The notes beneath the pieces were generated by a model. It was not told the origin of the DNA and did not search any database. It saw only the letters and a list, made by a program, of their open reading frames with translations. 41,567 bases of DNA, from positions 1 to 41,567 of the forward strand of contig CAMIFA010000023.1 in assembly GCA_946221495.1 (NCBI GenBank), written 5' to 3'. The translations under genes and the position numbers were made by a program. Shown here piece after piece: positions 23,915 through 31,058 of the stretch; positions within the stretch are counted from its first letter, which is position 1; each line of letters opens with the position of its first letter. The stretch comes from an uncultured cyanobacterium (GTDB lineage Bacteria; Cyanobacteriota; Cyanobacteriia; Cyanobacteriales; Chroococcidiopsidaceae).

Positions 23915-24696
23915 AAATTAACTTGTACTGGATCTAAATAATTCAACTGCAATTGCGTTTGAGCATTACCACCATTAATCGCAATTTCTACCCAGCCATG
24001 ACTACCAACTAAAGTAATCGCTTTTCCTACTGGTAGATCACTATAAGTTTCACCCCCTGGTATCGTCAGCTCATTTACCACCACTGACCACTTTATATTC
24101 TGCACATAAGTACCTGGAATATTCGTAACTAAGTTACCAAAAGCATCAATATATTGGATGCAACCGATTACGCCAGTGTTGCTAGGAGTGCATTTTGGTA
24201 TATCTAACTGCACCAAAGTTGCTAAATCAATTTCTGCTCCCATTTTAGCTAGAGGAACGCCACTGGCAAGATGTGCGCCTACGGGGGCAAAAATATCTCT
24301 CCCGTGAAATGTGGCGCTGGGTTTAGCAGTTCTCCAATAATTAGGATTTGTTAGTTGTACAGCTGTAATAGCCTGACTTTGGCTCAATACACCACTTAAT
24401 AAGCCGTTATCTGGTGCTACTAGAAAGCCATTTGCAAACTGCACAGCGATCGCGCGTCTAGTGCTACCCACACCCGGATCTACTACAGCGACATGAACCG
24501 TCCCCTCTGGAAAATAAGCGTAGGCATTCATCAGACAAAATCGGGCGGCGGCGATATTTTGCGGCGGTATTTGGTGCGTTAAATCAACTACTGTCAAATC
24601 TGAATTGACTTGAGCGATCGCCCCCTTCATTACACCTACATATACATCGCTTAACCCAAAATCACTTAAAAGAGTGAGGATTTGATGTTGAGTCAT
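23896..24696 (-). CDS. SAM hydroxide adenosyltransferase (DUF62 family)
   Basis: A 266-residue enzyme of the DUF62/duf-62 family. It hydrolyses S-adenosylmethionine to adenosine and methionine with a hydroxide nucleophile, and is related to fluorinase and chlorinase. Motifs are LLSDFGLSDVYVG with Asp12, DLTHQIPP, VVDPGVGSTR (73-80) and APDNGLLSG. The C-terminal domain includes GCIQYIDAFGNLVTNI. It lacks the extended loop that marks the fluorinase, so halogenation is unlikely. The last residues, about GLTHQ, and the stop are encoded by the right terminal repeat of the MITE, so the native C-terminus was probably altered. Confidence 0.92.
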   Translation of the reverse strand: MTQHQILTLLSDFGLSDVYVGVMKGAIAQVNSDLTVVDLTHQIPPQNIAAARFCLMNAYAYFPEGTVHVAVVDPGVGSTRRAIAVQFANGFLVAPDNGLLSGVLSQSQAITAVQLTNPNYWRTAKPSATFHGRDIFAPVGAHLASGVPLAKMGAEIDLATLVQLDIPKCTPSNTGVIGCIQYIDAFGNLVTNIPGTYVQNIKWSVVVNELTIPGGETYSDLPVGKAITLVGSHGWVEIAINGGNAQTQLQLNYLDPVQVNLGLTHQ

Positions 24697-24796
24697 ATTG
24701 CTGCTCTATCACTAAGGACTGATTTTTGTGAAGAAAAGATAAAATCATTTCTGTAGCTGTTGTTACTGAATACTTGCTTTGTTAGGATAATAAAAC

Positions 24797-24982
24797 ATGA
24801 AAAAAGAAAGCAAAGAGAAGTCAGTCATGAACAGAAATAGATTACAAGCTGCGAAGCAAGCAGCCGAGGCACACCGCATCAACATCCAAAAAAACATTCA
24901 ACACCGTCTAGAAGTTGCCAGAGCTAATGGTGATGAAACTTTGGTACGTCAGTTAGAAGCAGAAATCAATTACTGCAACTAA
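24797..24982 (+). CDS. Small charged helical protein, 61 residues
   Basis: It reads MNRNRLQAAKQAAEAHRINI from its internal Met, then QHRLEVARANGDETLVRQLE. One long amphipathic helix, probably a coiled coil, is rich in Lys, Arg, Glu and Gln. Two starts are possible: ATG 24797 after AGGAT, or Met11 at 24827 after GAGAAG. The pattern resembles small conserved cyanobacterial proteins of unknown function. A terminator follows 41 bases after the stop, which supports a real single-gene transcript. Confidence 0.68.
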   Translation: MKKESKEKSVMNRNRLQAAKQAAEAHRINIQKNIQHRLEVARANGDETLVRQLEAEINYCN

Positions 24983-25023
24983 GAATCCCAAGTTATTAAT
25001 TAAGCTTTAACACCTAAAATACT

Positions 25024-25058
25024 AAGGGGATGTCACAATAGGCATCCCCTTTGCTTTT
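25024..25058 (+). terminator. Intrinsic terminator
   Basis: Stem AAGGGGATG (25024-25032) and CATCCCCTT (25043-25051) has a ten-base loop and is followed by TGCTTTT. It ends the small-protein transcript and sits between convergent genes, so it may also slow transcription from tldD. Confidence 0.75.
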
Positions 25059-25060
25059 GG

Positions 25061-26440
25061 TTAGCGTCCGCCGACTACGACATTCTTAATCCGCACATGA
25101 GGTCCGCCTACACTTACTGGTAGTGGCATCTGTCCACCCTTGCCACAACCACCATTGAGGTAGACGCTATCGTTGCCGATCGCTTCAATATCTTTGAGTG
25201 TCTGAAAGACGTTGCCACTTAAAGTAATATCGCTTACAGGTTCCGCTATTTGACCATTGCGAATCATATAACCTTCAGCTGCTGAGAAGGTAAACATTTC
25301 GCCATTTGTTTGTCCACCTAGCATTCGCACTGCGTAGACTCCCTCCTCAATATCTTGAATCATGTCTTGGAAGGAGCGATCGCCAGCTTCAATCGCCGTA
25401 TTCGTCATCCGCACAATCGGGGGATGAGTAGCATTAATTGCCCGCGCATTACCTGTGGGATCTTCGTGCAGTTTACCAGCAGTTTCGCGGTTATGTAAGC
25501 GCTGATTGAGAATGCCGTTTTTAATTAAATATTTACGTTGCGCGGGTACACCTTCATCGTCATATTTAATCGAGCCTGGTAGTCCTGGGATAGTCGCATC
25601 GTCTACTACATTTAGTTGCTCAATTGCTAGCGGTTTACCTAGTGTCAGTAATTCTTGCATTTGGGGGTTTTCGTAAACAAAGTCTGCTTCCGATAGATGC
25701 CCAAAAGCTTCATGAATGAAAACACCAGCTAGATATGGATCTAAAACTACCGTATATTGCCCGCCTTTGACTGATTTTGCTTCCAATTGCCGAATAGCGC
25801 GTTCAGCAGATCCTCGGACGCGATCTTCAATGCCTACTAAAACGTTGTAATCTGAGCGCGAGTGGACAGATTCATAGCCTTGGCGTACTATCCCGCCTTC
25901 CCCCCGCGCGATCGCCCCAAATGCACCAGATACATCTAGACGTTCTTGGACAATACAGCTACCAATAGAATTGACAAAGTAATTAGTGCTGAAGCGATCA
26001 CGGTAATTTACTAATGTTGTTTGGATACGAGGATCAAAATCAAGTAACAGCTGATTATATTCTTGAATCAACTGCCGTTTTTCTGCTAAAGAAACGGATC
26101 GCGGATCGCGTCCTAGCTCAACTGCTACATAATCTTGAATTACCTCAATTGGAGCTAATTGAGTTGTTTCCTTACCTACCAAACGAGCTTGAGCGATCGC
26201 CTCGGCAACGGAGTCTTTTAACTGATCTAAACCATTGAAAGTCACAAAGCTCCAGCCGCCTTGATGACAAGCACGAATACCGCCAGCTAAAGTAAAACTG
26301 CGATCAACCGCATCTAAACGAGAACCGCGAAAGGAAATAGCGGTTGACTCACTTTTTTCTAAGCGGATTTCTAAGTAATCAACGCGATCGCGCTCTTTGG
26401 TAGCGATTCCCTGCAATTGTTCCTGTATGAAATTATCCAC
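25061..26440 (-). CDS. tldD: TldD family metalloprotease
   Basis: A 459-residue TldD-type protein. With its partner TldE (PmbA), TldD forms a zinc protease complex that cleaves unfolded peptides and matures microcins and RiPPs. The zinc site HEAFGHLSEAD lies near residue 245 and matches the HExxxH pattern specific to TldD, which PmbA lacks. The N-terminal domain has YLEIRLEKSE and GGIRACHQGGWSFVTF, and the C-terminal region ends with GGCGKGGQMPLPVSVGGPHV. The length is normal. No pmbA copy is in the window; it may lie elsewhere. Confidence 0.92.
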   Translation of the reverse strand: MDNFIQEQLQGIATKERDRVDYLEIRLEKSESTAISFRGSRLDAVDRSFTLAGGIRACHQGGWSFVTFNGLDQLKDSVAEAIAQARLVGKETTQLAPIEVIQDYVAVELGRDPRSVSLAEKRQLIQEYNQLLLDFDPRIQTTLVNYRDRFSTNYFVNSIGSCIVQERLDVSGAFGAIARGEGGIVRQGYESVHSRSDYNVLVGIEDRVRGSAERAIRQLEAKSVKGGQYTVVLDPYLAGVFIHEAFGHLSEADFVYENPQMQELLTLGKPLAIEQLNVVDDATIPGLPGSIKYDDEGVPAQRKYLIKNGILNQRLHNRETAGKLHEDPTGNARAINATHPPIVRMTNTAIEAGDRSFQDMIQDIEEGVYAVRMLGGQTNGEMFTFSAAEGYMIRNGQIAEPVSDITLSGNVFQTLKDIEAIGNDSVYLNGGCGKGGQMPLPVSVGGPHVRIKNVVVGGR

Positions 26441-26631
26441 GTTTGCATCCTAATCTATTTAGAAGTATTCAAATTTCATGACTTTCCTCTAGTTTAAAAT
26501 TTGCATTGGATTTTTAGTTGCCGCAAGTGAGCTGAGAACTGCCTTGGCTGGAGATTAGCAAATTAACTGACCTAAAAAAATTGGTATAGCAGCCTATTCT
26601 ATACGGCTTAAAGCTTTAGCTCTTGCTGCGC

Positions 26632-26847
26632 CTAAGAAGAACGACGAAGCTCTAAAAAGGCTATTGCTTCATGTGGCTGAAAACTGATTTGAGGGACATT
26701 GCCAACTATCAGTAACCACCTATCTCCTTCTAGTTGCAACTTCCACCTTTTATTTTTCTGTGGGGGTAGAATCTGGCAGTTTTTATCATCCTTCAAGTTA
26801 CAGATAAATCCCCAAGCACTAGCTTGACTTAATACATCCTCACTCAT
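26632..26847 (-). CDS. Small conserved hypothetical protein, 71 residues
   Basis: It reads MSEDVLSQASAWGFICNLKD and then RWKLQLEGDRWLLIVGNVPQ, ending FQPHEAIAFLELRRSS. An antiparallel beta arrangement with a final helix is likely. There is no signal peptide or membrane segment. The protein is compact, with Trp-rich strands in ordinary codon usage, which argues for a real gene; I do not recognise a named family. It sits alone between tldD and arsH, separated by about 100-200 bases on each side, and has no obvious tie to the arsenic operon. Confidence 0.6.
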   Translation of the reverse strand: MSEDVLSQASAWGFICNLKDDKNCQILPPQKNKRWKLQLEGDRWLLIVGNVPQISFQPHEAIAFLELRRSS

Positions 26848-26943
26848 AAGTCAGGTAGTGTAGGGAAGTTTTTGGAGTTATGCTGTATCACCTGAATTCA
26901 AGGCTCAGAGTAGACTTACAGTTAAACAGCAACTGGATCACGT

Positions 26944-27612
26944 TCAATTACCTTTGCCAACGTTAACTTCAAGGGCATTATTTGCTACTGCAATTACCTG
27001 AGCATCCGTTTTTTCTTGACGCTCGCTGTAGCGGTCAGTCAGATAATCAACTTTGTCTCGTAGCAGTAGTGTAAACTTATAAAGTTCTTCCATCACGTCA
27101 ATAACGCGATCTCGATAAGGAGAATCCTTCATTGTGCCGTCATCGTGAAACTCGTTATAGGCTTTGGCAACAGAAGACTGATTAGGGATTGTAAACATCC
27201 GCATCCAGCGTCCGAGAATCCGTAGTGTATTGACTGCATTGAAAGACTGCGACCCACCACTTACTTGCATCACAGCTAAGGTTCTACCTTGAGTTGGTCT
27301 TACTGCCCCCATAGCAAGGGGAATCCAATCAATTTGGTTTTTCAAGATGCCCGTGATATTGCCGTGCATCTCTGGACTAGACCACACTTGTCCTTCTGAC
27401 CAAAGACTCAATTCTCTTAACTCCTGCACCTTGGGATGCGTATCTGGCACACTACCGTGAATTGGTAAATCGCGGGGGTCAAAGAATCGTGTCTCTGCAC
27501 CAAATCCGGCGATGATTCTAGCTGCTTCCTCTGCTAATAAGCGGCTATAAGAGCGATCGCGTAACGAGCCGTACAGAAACAAAATTCTTGGTGGATGCTC
27601 AAAAGTTGTCAT
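26944..27612 (-). CDS. arsH: ArsH, NADPH-dependent FMN oxidoreductase
   Basis: A 222-residue ArsH. The flavodoxin-like fold binds FMN; the family oxidises trivalent organoarsenicals and in Synechocystis also has quinone and iron reductase activity. Motifs are LFLYGSLRDRSYSRLLAEEA with the FMN phosphate loop at 15-24, RFFDPRDLPIHG, SPEMHGNITGILKNQIDW, QVSGGSQSFNAVNTLRILGR and the family tail. It is the last gene of the operon aqpS-arsC-phosphatase-arsH, 40 bases after the phosphatase. Regulation is expected from the ArsR sites upstream of aqpS. Confidence 0.95.
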   Translation of the reverse strand: MTTFEHPPRILFLYGSLRDRSYSRLLAEEAARIIAGFGAETRFFDPRDLPIHGSVPDTHPKVQELRELSLWSEGQVWSSPEMHGNITGILKNQIDWIPLAMGAVRPTQGRTLAVMQVSGGSQSFNAVNTLRILGRWMRMFTIPNQSSVAKAYNEFHDDGTMKDSPYRDRVIDVMEELYKFTLLLRDKVDYLTDRYSERQEKTDAQVIAVANNALEVNVGKGN

Positions 27613-27652
27613 AGAAATCAGTAACCGTTAGATAAGTCATCATAAAAATTGT

Positions 27653-28111
27653 TTATTCTCCTGCCAGTTCCCGTAAGAAAGTAATTTGAGCTGCTCGCAG
27701 TTCCGCATCAGGGTTGGCGTTCTGAATTGTCTGCATCGCTTCGCTGTAGGATGAACCAGTCAAAATTAAGTAGGCAGCTAGCAGTGTTCCTGTGCGTCGT
27801 CTGCCACTAGTACAATGAATGGCAACTCCATGACCAAGATCATTTTGACTTAAGACAAAGCCCTGTAATTCCTGTATCTGTTCTGAGCTTGGTGCAGTAC
27901 CGCCTTTAGTTGGCAACCAGAGGTAAGGAATATCCGCCTCTTGATATAAATCTAGATTGGCAGGGTCATCCATAACTGAGACAATTGCACCAATTCCGGC
28001 AGATTGTAGCTCGGTTAGTTCCTCTGCCATTGGCTGACGCACCCCGGCAAGTTTGCCTGGAATTACCCACCACAAGTTCTCTGCAATTGGCTGAATGAGT
28101 TGTGGCTCCAT
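27653..28111 (-). CDS. Dual-specificity phosphatase-like protein in the arsenic operon
   Basis: A 152-residue protein with the cysteine-phosphatase signature HCTSGRRRTG, giving C100-x5-R106 with His99. A likely general acid lies in VSVMDDPAN (Asp48/49). The N-terminal strand ENLWWVIPGKLAGVRQP resembles small atypical DSPs. It is complete. It lies between arsC and arsH, 51 and 40 bases away, on the same strand, so it should be induced with them. The phosphatase loop could in principle bind arsenate, an analogue of phosphate, but no arsenic role is known to me for this fold; it could instead act on proteins or lipids. Confidence 0.88.
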   Translation of the reverse strand: MEPQLIQPIAENLWWVIPGKLAGVRQPMAEELTELQSAGIGAIVSVMDDPANLDLYQEADIPYLWLPTKGGTAPSSEQIQELQGFVLSQNDLGHGVAIHCTSGRRRTGTLLAAYLILTGSSYSEAMQTIQNANPDAELRAAQITFLRELAGE

Positions 28112-28162
28112 TAGTTTGATTTACTTAGCTTATGTACTATTACCAGGCTTAGTCTTGTAACT

Positions 28163-28576
28163 TTACTTAGCAGACACATATTCTGCCTTTAAAGACTCAA
28201 TCAGCTGATTCACCCGCTCTTTTATTTCATCTCGCACTCTGGGGAAGATTTCTGGTTGTTCAGCCGGGTCATCCAGTTGCCAATCTTCAAATATCTTTCG
28301 CGTCAACCATTGAGGTGGTAAATTTACTCCACAGCCGCACAGAGAGATTACTGCGTCAAAATCTTCTGGATTAAAGTTGCTAAGAGCAATGGAAGTTTGA
28401 GTGCTAATATCAATGCCAATCTGTTTCATTGCGGCGATCGCTTCTGGTCTGACAGCGCTTGCTTCCAGTCCAGAGCTGGTAGCTTCAATTTTTCCTTCTC
28501 CAAGCGTTTTCGCAAAACCTGCCGCCATTTGGGAACGAGCAGAGTTCTTTTTACACACAAACATCACACGCTTCAT
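28163..28576 (-). CDS. arsC: Arsenate reductase ArsC, Synechocystis-type (LMW-PTP fold)
   Basis: A 137-residue arsenate reductase. The P-loop VCKKNSARSQMA has nucleophile Cys8 and Arg14. SLCGCG places Cys80 and Cys82 exactly as in the glutaredoxin-linked Synechocystis enzyme, and FEDWQLDDPAEQPEIF supplies the conserved Asp. It reduces arsenate to arsenite in the cytoplasm; the two glutaredoxin genes at 32.9 and 35.9 kb are possible electron donors but that is inference. The extra Cys often found in the P-loop (NSCRS) is Ala here and is not part of the catalytic triad. It lies 12 bases after aqpS. Confidence 0.93.
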   Translation of the reverse strand: MKRVMFVCKKNSARSQMAAGFAKTLGEGKIEATSSGLEASAVRPEAIAAMKQIGIDISTQTSIALSNFNPEDFDAVISLCGCGVNLPPQWLTRKIFEDWQLDDPAEQPEIFPRVRDEIKERVNQLIESLKAEYVSAK

Positions 28577-28588
28577 GAAATTTCCTTG

Positions 28589-29308
28589 TTATTGAATGTC
28601 CCGAAATCCGTTGGAAAGTTGTCGATAAACTATCATTGCTAGTTGCGCTCCCAAAATCGGTGCAACCCAATAAACCCAGTGATCTTGCCAAATTCCTCCT
28701 ACAAGAGCAGGACCGAGCGATCGCGCTGGATTCATACTCGCCCCTGTGATTGGTCCCATAAATGCTGCTTCCAGTCCTACTGTTAACCCAATTGCAACTC
28801 CAGCAAAGCCAATTGGAGCGCGACGATCAAGCCCTGAACCGAAAATTACAAACATCAAGATAAACGTCAGAACGGTCTCCAATACCAAAGATTGACCCCA
28901 ATTCCCGCCTAGTGGTAAGGTTGCACCCATGTTGTCGATACGTCCAAAGCTAATTAGCAGTAAGGTTGAGGCAGCGATCGCTCCCAACGACTGCGCCAAA
29001 ATATAAGGCAGCACTCGGCGTTTGGGAAAAAAGCCACTCGTCCAGAACCCCAACGTCACAGCTGGGTTAAAGTGTGCGCCGCTCAGATGCCCCATGCTGT
29101 AAATCAAAGCGCCTACTACAGCCCCAAACACAAAGCTGACACCCAAATGGGTTAACGCCCCGTCAGTGATTTCATTCACTATTACAGCGCCAGTACCTGC
29201 AAACACCAGAATAAACGTGCCAATTCCCTCTGCCACTGTCTCTCGCCAGCAGTAGGAGAATGAATTCCCCAGAGTTATCTGCGAAACTAACTTTGGAACT
29301 GACTGCAT
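28589..29308 (-). CDS. aqpS: Aquaporin-family channel, likely arsenite exit route
   Basis: A MIP-family channel of about 239 residues with two NPA boxes, SGAHFNPAVTLGFW and SMNPARSLGPALV, and six membrane helices. I chose Met at 29308 because GAGGA lies six bases upstream; an ATG at 29323 adds five residues. In Sinorhizobium meliloti the aquaglyceroporin AqpS replaces the ArsB pump in the ars operon, and arsenite made by ArsC leaks out through it. The same order here (regulator, channel, ArsC, ArsH) supports that role. The gene symbol is by analogy. No ArsB or ACR3 pump is present in the window. Confidence 0.88.
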   Translation of the reverse strand: MQSVPKLVSQITLGNSFSYCWRETVAEGIGTFILVFAGTGAVIVNEITDGALTHLGVSFVFGAVVGALIYSMGHLSGAHFNPAVTLGFWTSGFFPKRRVLPYILAQSLGAIAASTLLLISFGRIDNMGATLPLGGNWGQSLVLETVLTFILMFVIFGSGLDRRAPIGFAGVAIGLTVGLEAAFMGPITGASMNPARSLGPALVGGIWQDHWVYWVAPILGAQLAMIVYRQLSNGFRDIQ

Positions 29309-29340
29309 TTTTATCCTCAGCATTAAATAATTACATTATT

Positions 29341-29354
29341 TCAAAAAAAATTGA
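29341..29354. promoter_or_regulatory. ArsR-type operator, aqpS-proximal
   Basis: TCAAAAAAAATTGA is a dyad of TCAA-N6-TTGA, close to the ATCAA-N6-TTGAT consensus of ArsR-family operators. It lies 32 bases upstream of the chosen aqpS start. An identical 14-mer occurs at 29629-29642. Confidence 0.6.
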
Positions 29355-29496
29355 TGAGTTAATTAAGAGTGTTAATGAGTGGGACTCTACACTAGCCTAG
29401 ATAGCAATCATCACTAAAGTGAATCAGTTAGTCTTTGAGCTGATATTTCTACGTGGGAAGTATATGACCTAGTTAGCAAGCTGCTGCCAAGATTGA

Positions 29497-29592
29497 CTAT
29501 AGGGGGCTAGATGTCGCAGTACAATTATTCGTCGCCATCAGAAGACCGAATCCAAGAGCCAATCTGCTTGCTATTATGTTCCTCGACTTCAC
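29497..29592 (-). pseudogene. Truncated signal-peptide ORF between arsR and aqpS
   Basis: From GTG at 29592, 31 codons read MKSRNIIASRLALGFGLLMA, then TNNCTATSSPL and stop. An AGGA lies close upstream. This looks like the start of an exported or lipoprotein gene (basic start, hydrophobic core, Cys-led tail) that ends almost at once. Downstream bases have no long continuation in any frame. It sits in the 388-base spacer 29324-29711 and is flanked by two identical ArsR-like sites, so it may be what remains of an operon gene, such as a binding protein. It may also be a real micropeptide. Confidence 0.4.
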
Positions 29593-29628
29593 TCCTATGT
29601 CCTAAATTGGGGGTACAATTTAATCATT

Positions 29629-29642
29629 TCAAAAAAAATTGA
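29629..29642. promoter_or_regulatory. ArsR-type operator, arsR-proximal
   Basis: Identical to the site at 29341-29354 (TCAAAAAAAATTGA) and preceded by ATTTCAAA context in both. It lies 69 bases past the arsR stop and upstream of the truncated ORF. The two sites are 288 bases apart in the same orientation. Confidence 0.55.
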
Positions 29643-29711
29643 TTTGTCAAGTAGCTGTTAAGGATTATAAAGCAATAATAGGTTGAGGAAAATAAGGTAT
29701 AAAAGTGCGCC

Positions 29712-30032
29712 TTAGCAGGGGCGAGCTGGCAGGAGCGGACTAAAGCGACGGTACTCGGCTAGGTACTGTTCGAGAACGACAAACTGGGGCAGATTAAGAC
29801 TGTAATAAATCCAACGTCCCTCTTGTCGAGCGCGGATCAAGCCTGCTTCCCTGAGAGTTTTCAAGTGAAAAGATAGTTTAGACTGAGTGACTTCTAAGTG
29901 TTCGCAGAGTTCGCATACACATAGCTCTTGCGATCGCAGTAGTTCCAAAACCTGAATCCGCAGTGGTTCGGAAAGAGCATGAAAACCAGCAGCTACGGCA
30001 GATGGCAGAACAGTTGATTCTAACTTCATCAA
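29712..30032 (-). CDS. arsR: ArsR-family arsenic-responsive repressor
   Basis: A 106-residue winged-helix repressor. The metal site ELCVCELCEHL gives Cys38, Cys40 and Cys43, in the classic ArsR position for As(III)/Sb(III) on helix alpha3. The recognition helix follows at VTQSKLSFHLKTLREAGLIR, then the wing ARQEGRWIYYSL. A C-terminal Cys (PARPC) is extra. It is oriented like the downstream aqpS operon but separated by 388 bases that hold two candidate operators, so arsR and the operon may have separate promoters. The spacer to the divergent DUF1361 gene (268 bases) shows no third copy of the operator. Confidence 0.95.
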   Translation of the reverse strand: MMKLESTVLPSAVAAGFHALSEPLRIQVLELLRSQELCVCELCEHLEVTQSKLSFHLKTLREAGLIRARQEGRWIYYSLNLPQFVVLEQYLAEYRRFSPLLPARPC

Positions 30033-30300
30033 AATTTATGGAAATACTTTTTCTAGTGTAGAGAATTGCTCAGGGAAATCCCCTGCGTCAAGCGCACTAT
30101 ACTTAATTACCCAACCCAAAAACATAACTTTATGCTTTGAAAACCTTTAGAGCCAAATAGCACTTTATGTTAGCTTCATTCTAACTAACCCTACACAAAG
30201 AAATGACCTGTACTAGCCTGTCATATTATTAGTTAAAAGTTATACTAGTACACTCAACTTCAGAAGTGCCTTAAGCAACTCATTTAAGGAGGAAGCACCA

Positions 30301-30969
30301 ATGAGAGCAGAACTAATTACTTTAATTAGCACTGTCTTTAATGTTTTACGTAGTAATAGTCGCTGGATGACTTGGAATTTATTTCTAGCTTTTATACCTT
30401 TAGCTATTAGTGTTTGGCTATTTCGCAGAGGACGACGACGTTCTTTGCTATGGTGGAGCGGGTTTTTAGTCTTCTTTGGTTTTTTGCCTAACGCGCCTTA
30501 TGTTTTAACCGATATTATTCACTTAATTCAGGATATTCGCACAATTAACTCAGTATGGATGATTACTTTAGTTGTAATTCCCGTATATTTACTATTTATT
30601 CTGGCTGGCTTTGAAGCCTATGTTTTATCTTTAATTAACTTAGGTTACTACTTAAACCGCATAGGGCAAAGTAAATGGATTTTAGCAGCTGAATTAGTTA
30701 CGCATGCCCTGAGCGCAGTTGGCATATATTTAGGAAGATTTCTTAGGTTCAACACTTGGGATTTTATTACTCAACCCGATGCCTTAGCAACTAGTATTGT
30801 AGAGGATGTATTTGGTAAACTTCCATTAGTAATTATTGCGATCACCTTTGTAGTAGTTGCAGGCTTGTACTGGATGATTAAAAAAGTAACTTTAGGGTTA
30901 CTCCAACGCGGGGCAATCACCACCCACCAGCAAACAGGTAATAGAGACTCAACAACGGCTCATTATTAA
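30301..30969 (+). CDS. DUF1361 domain-containing membrane protein
   Basis: A 222-residue integral membrane protein with about six to seven helices. Family landmarks are WNLFLAFIPLAISVWLF, the basic loop RRGRRRSLLWW, FFGFLPNAPYVLTDIIHLIQ, then GFEAYVLSL and GRFLRFNTWDFI. The excellent ribosome site AAGGAGG at 30286-30292, eight bases before the ATG, fixes the start and suggests high translation. The function of DUF1361 is unknown; it is widespread in bacteria. It is divergent from arsR. The tail after the last helix is polar and variable. Confidence 0.85.
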   Translation: MRAELITLISTVFNVLRSNSRWMTWNLFLAFIPLAISVWLFRRGRRRSLLWWSGFLVFFGFLPNAPYVLTDIIHLIQDIRTINSVWMITLVVIPVYLLFILAGFEAYVLSLINLGYYLNRIGQSKWILAAELVTHALSAVGIYLGRFLRFNTWDFITQPDALATSIVEDVFGKLPLVIIAITFVVVAGLYWMIKKVTLGLLQRGAITTHQQTGNRDSTTAHY

Positions 30970-31058
30970 CACAATAGGAGATTAATACTAGAGATTTAGC
31001 AGCAAATTCTCAAATAAGTGCTACTACATATCTCCCATACAAGCATAGAAAATAGCTA

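Noticed and set aside
25061..26440. tldD without its usual partner pmbA, considered as a RiPP-maturation locus
   Set aside because: No precursor peptide or modification gene is nearby, and tldD and pmbA are often apart in cyanobacteria.
28397..28642. Two overlapping plus-strand frames across the arsC/aqpS junction
   Set aside because: They lie antisense to well-supported arsC and aqpS and lack any family pattern.
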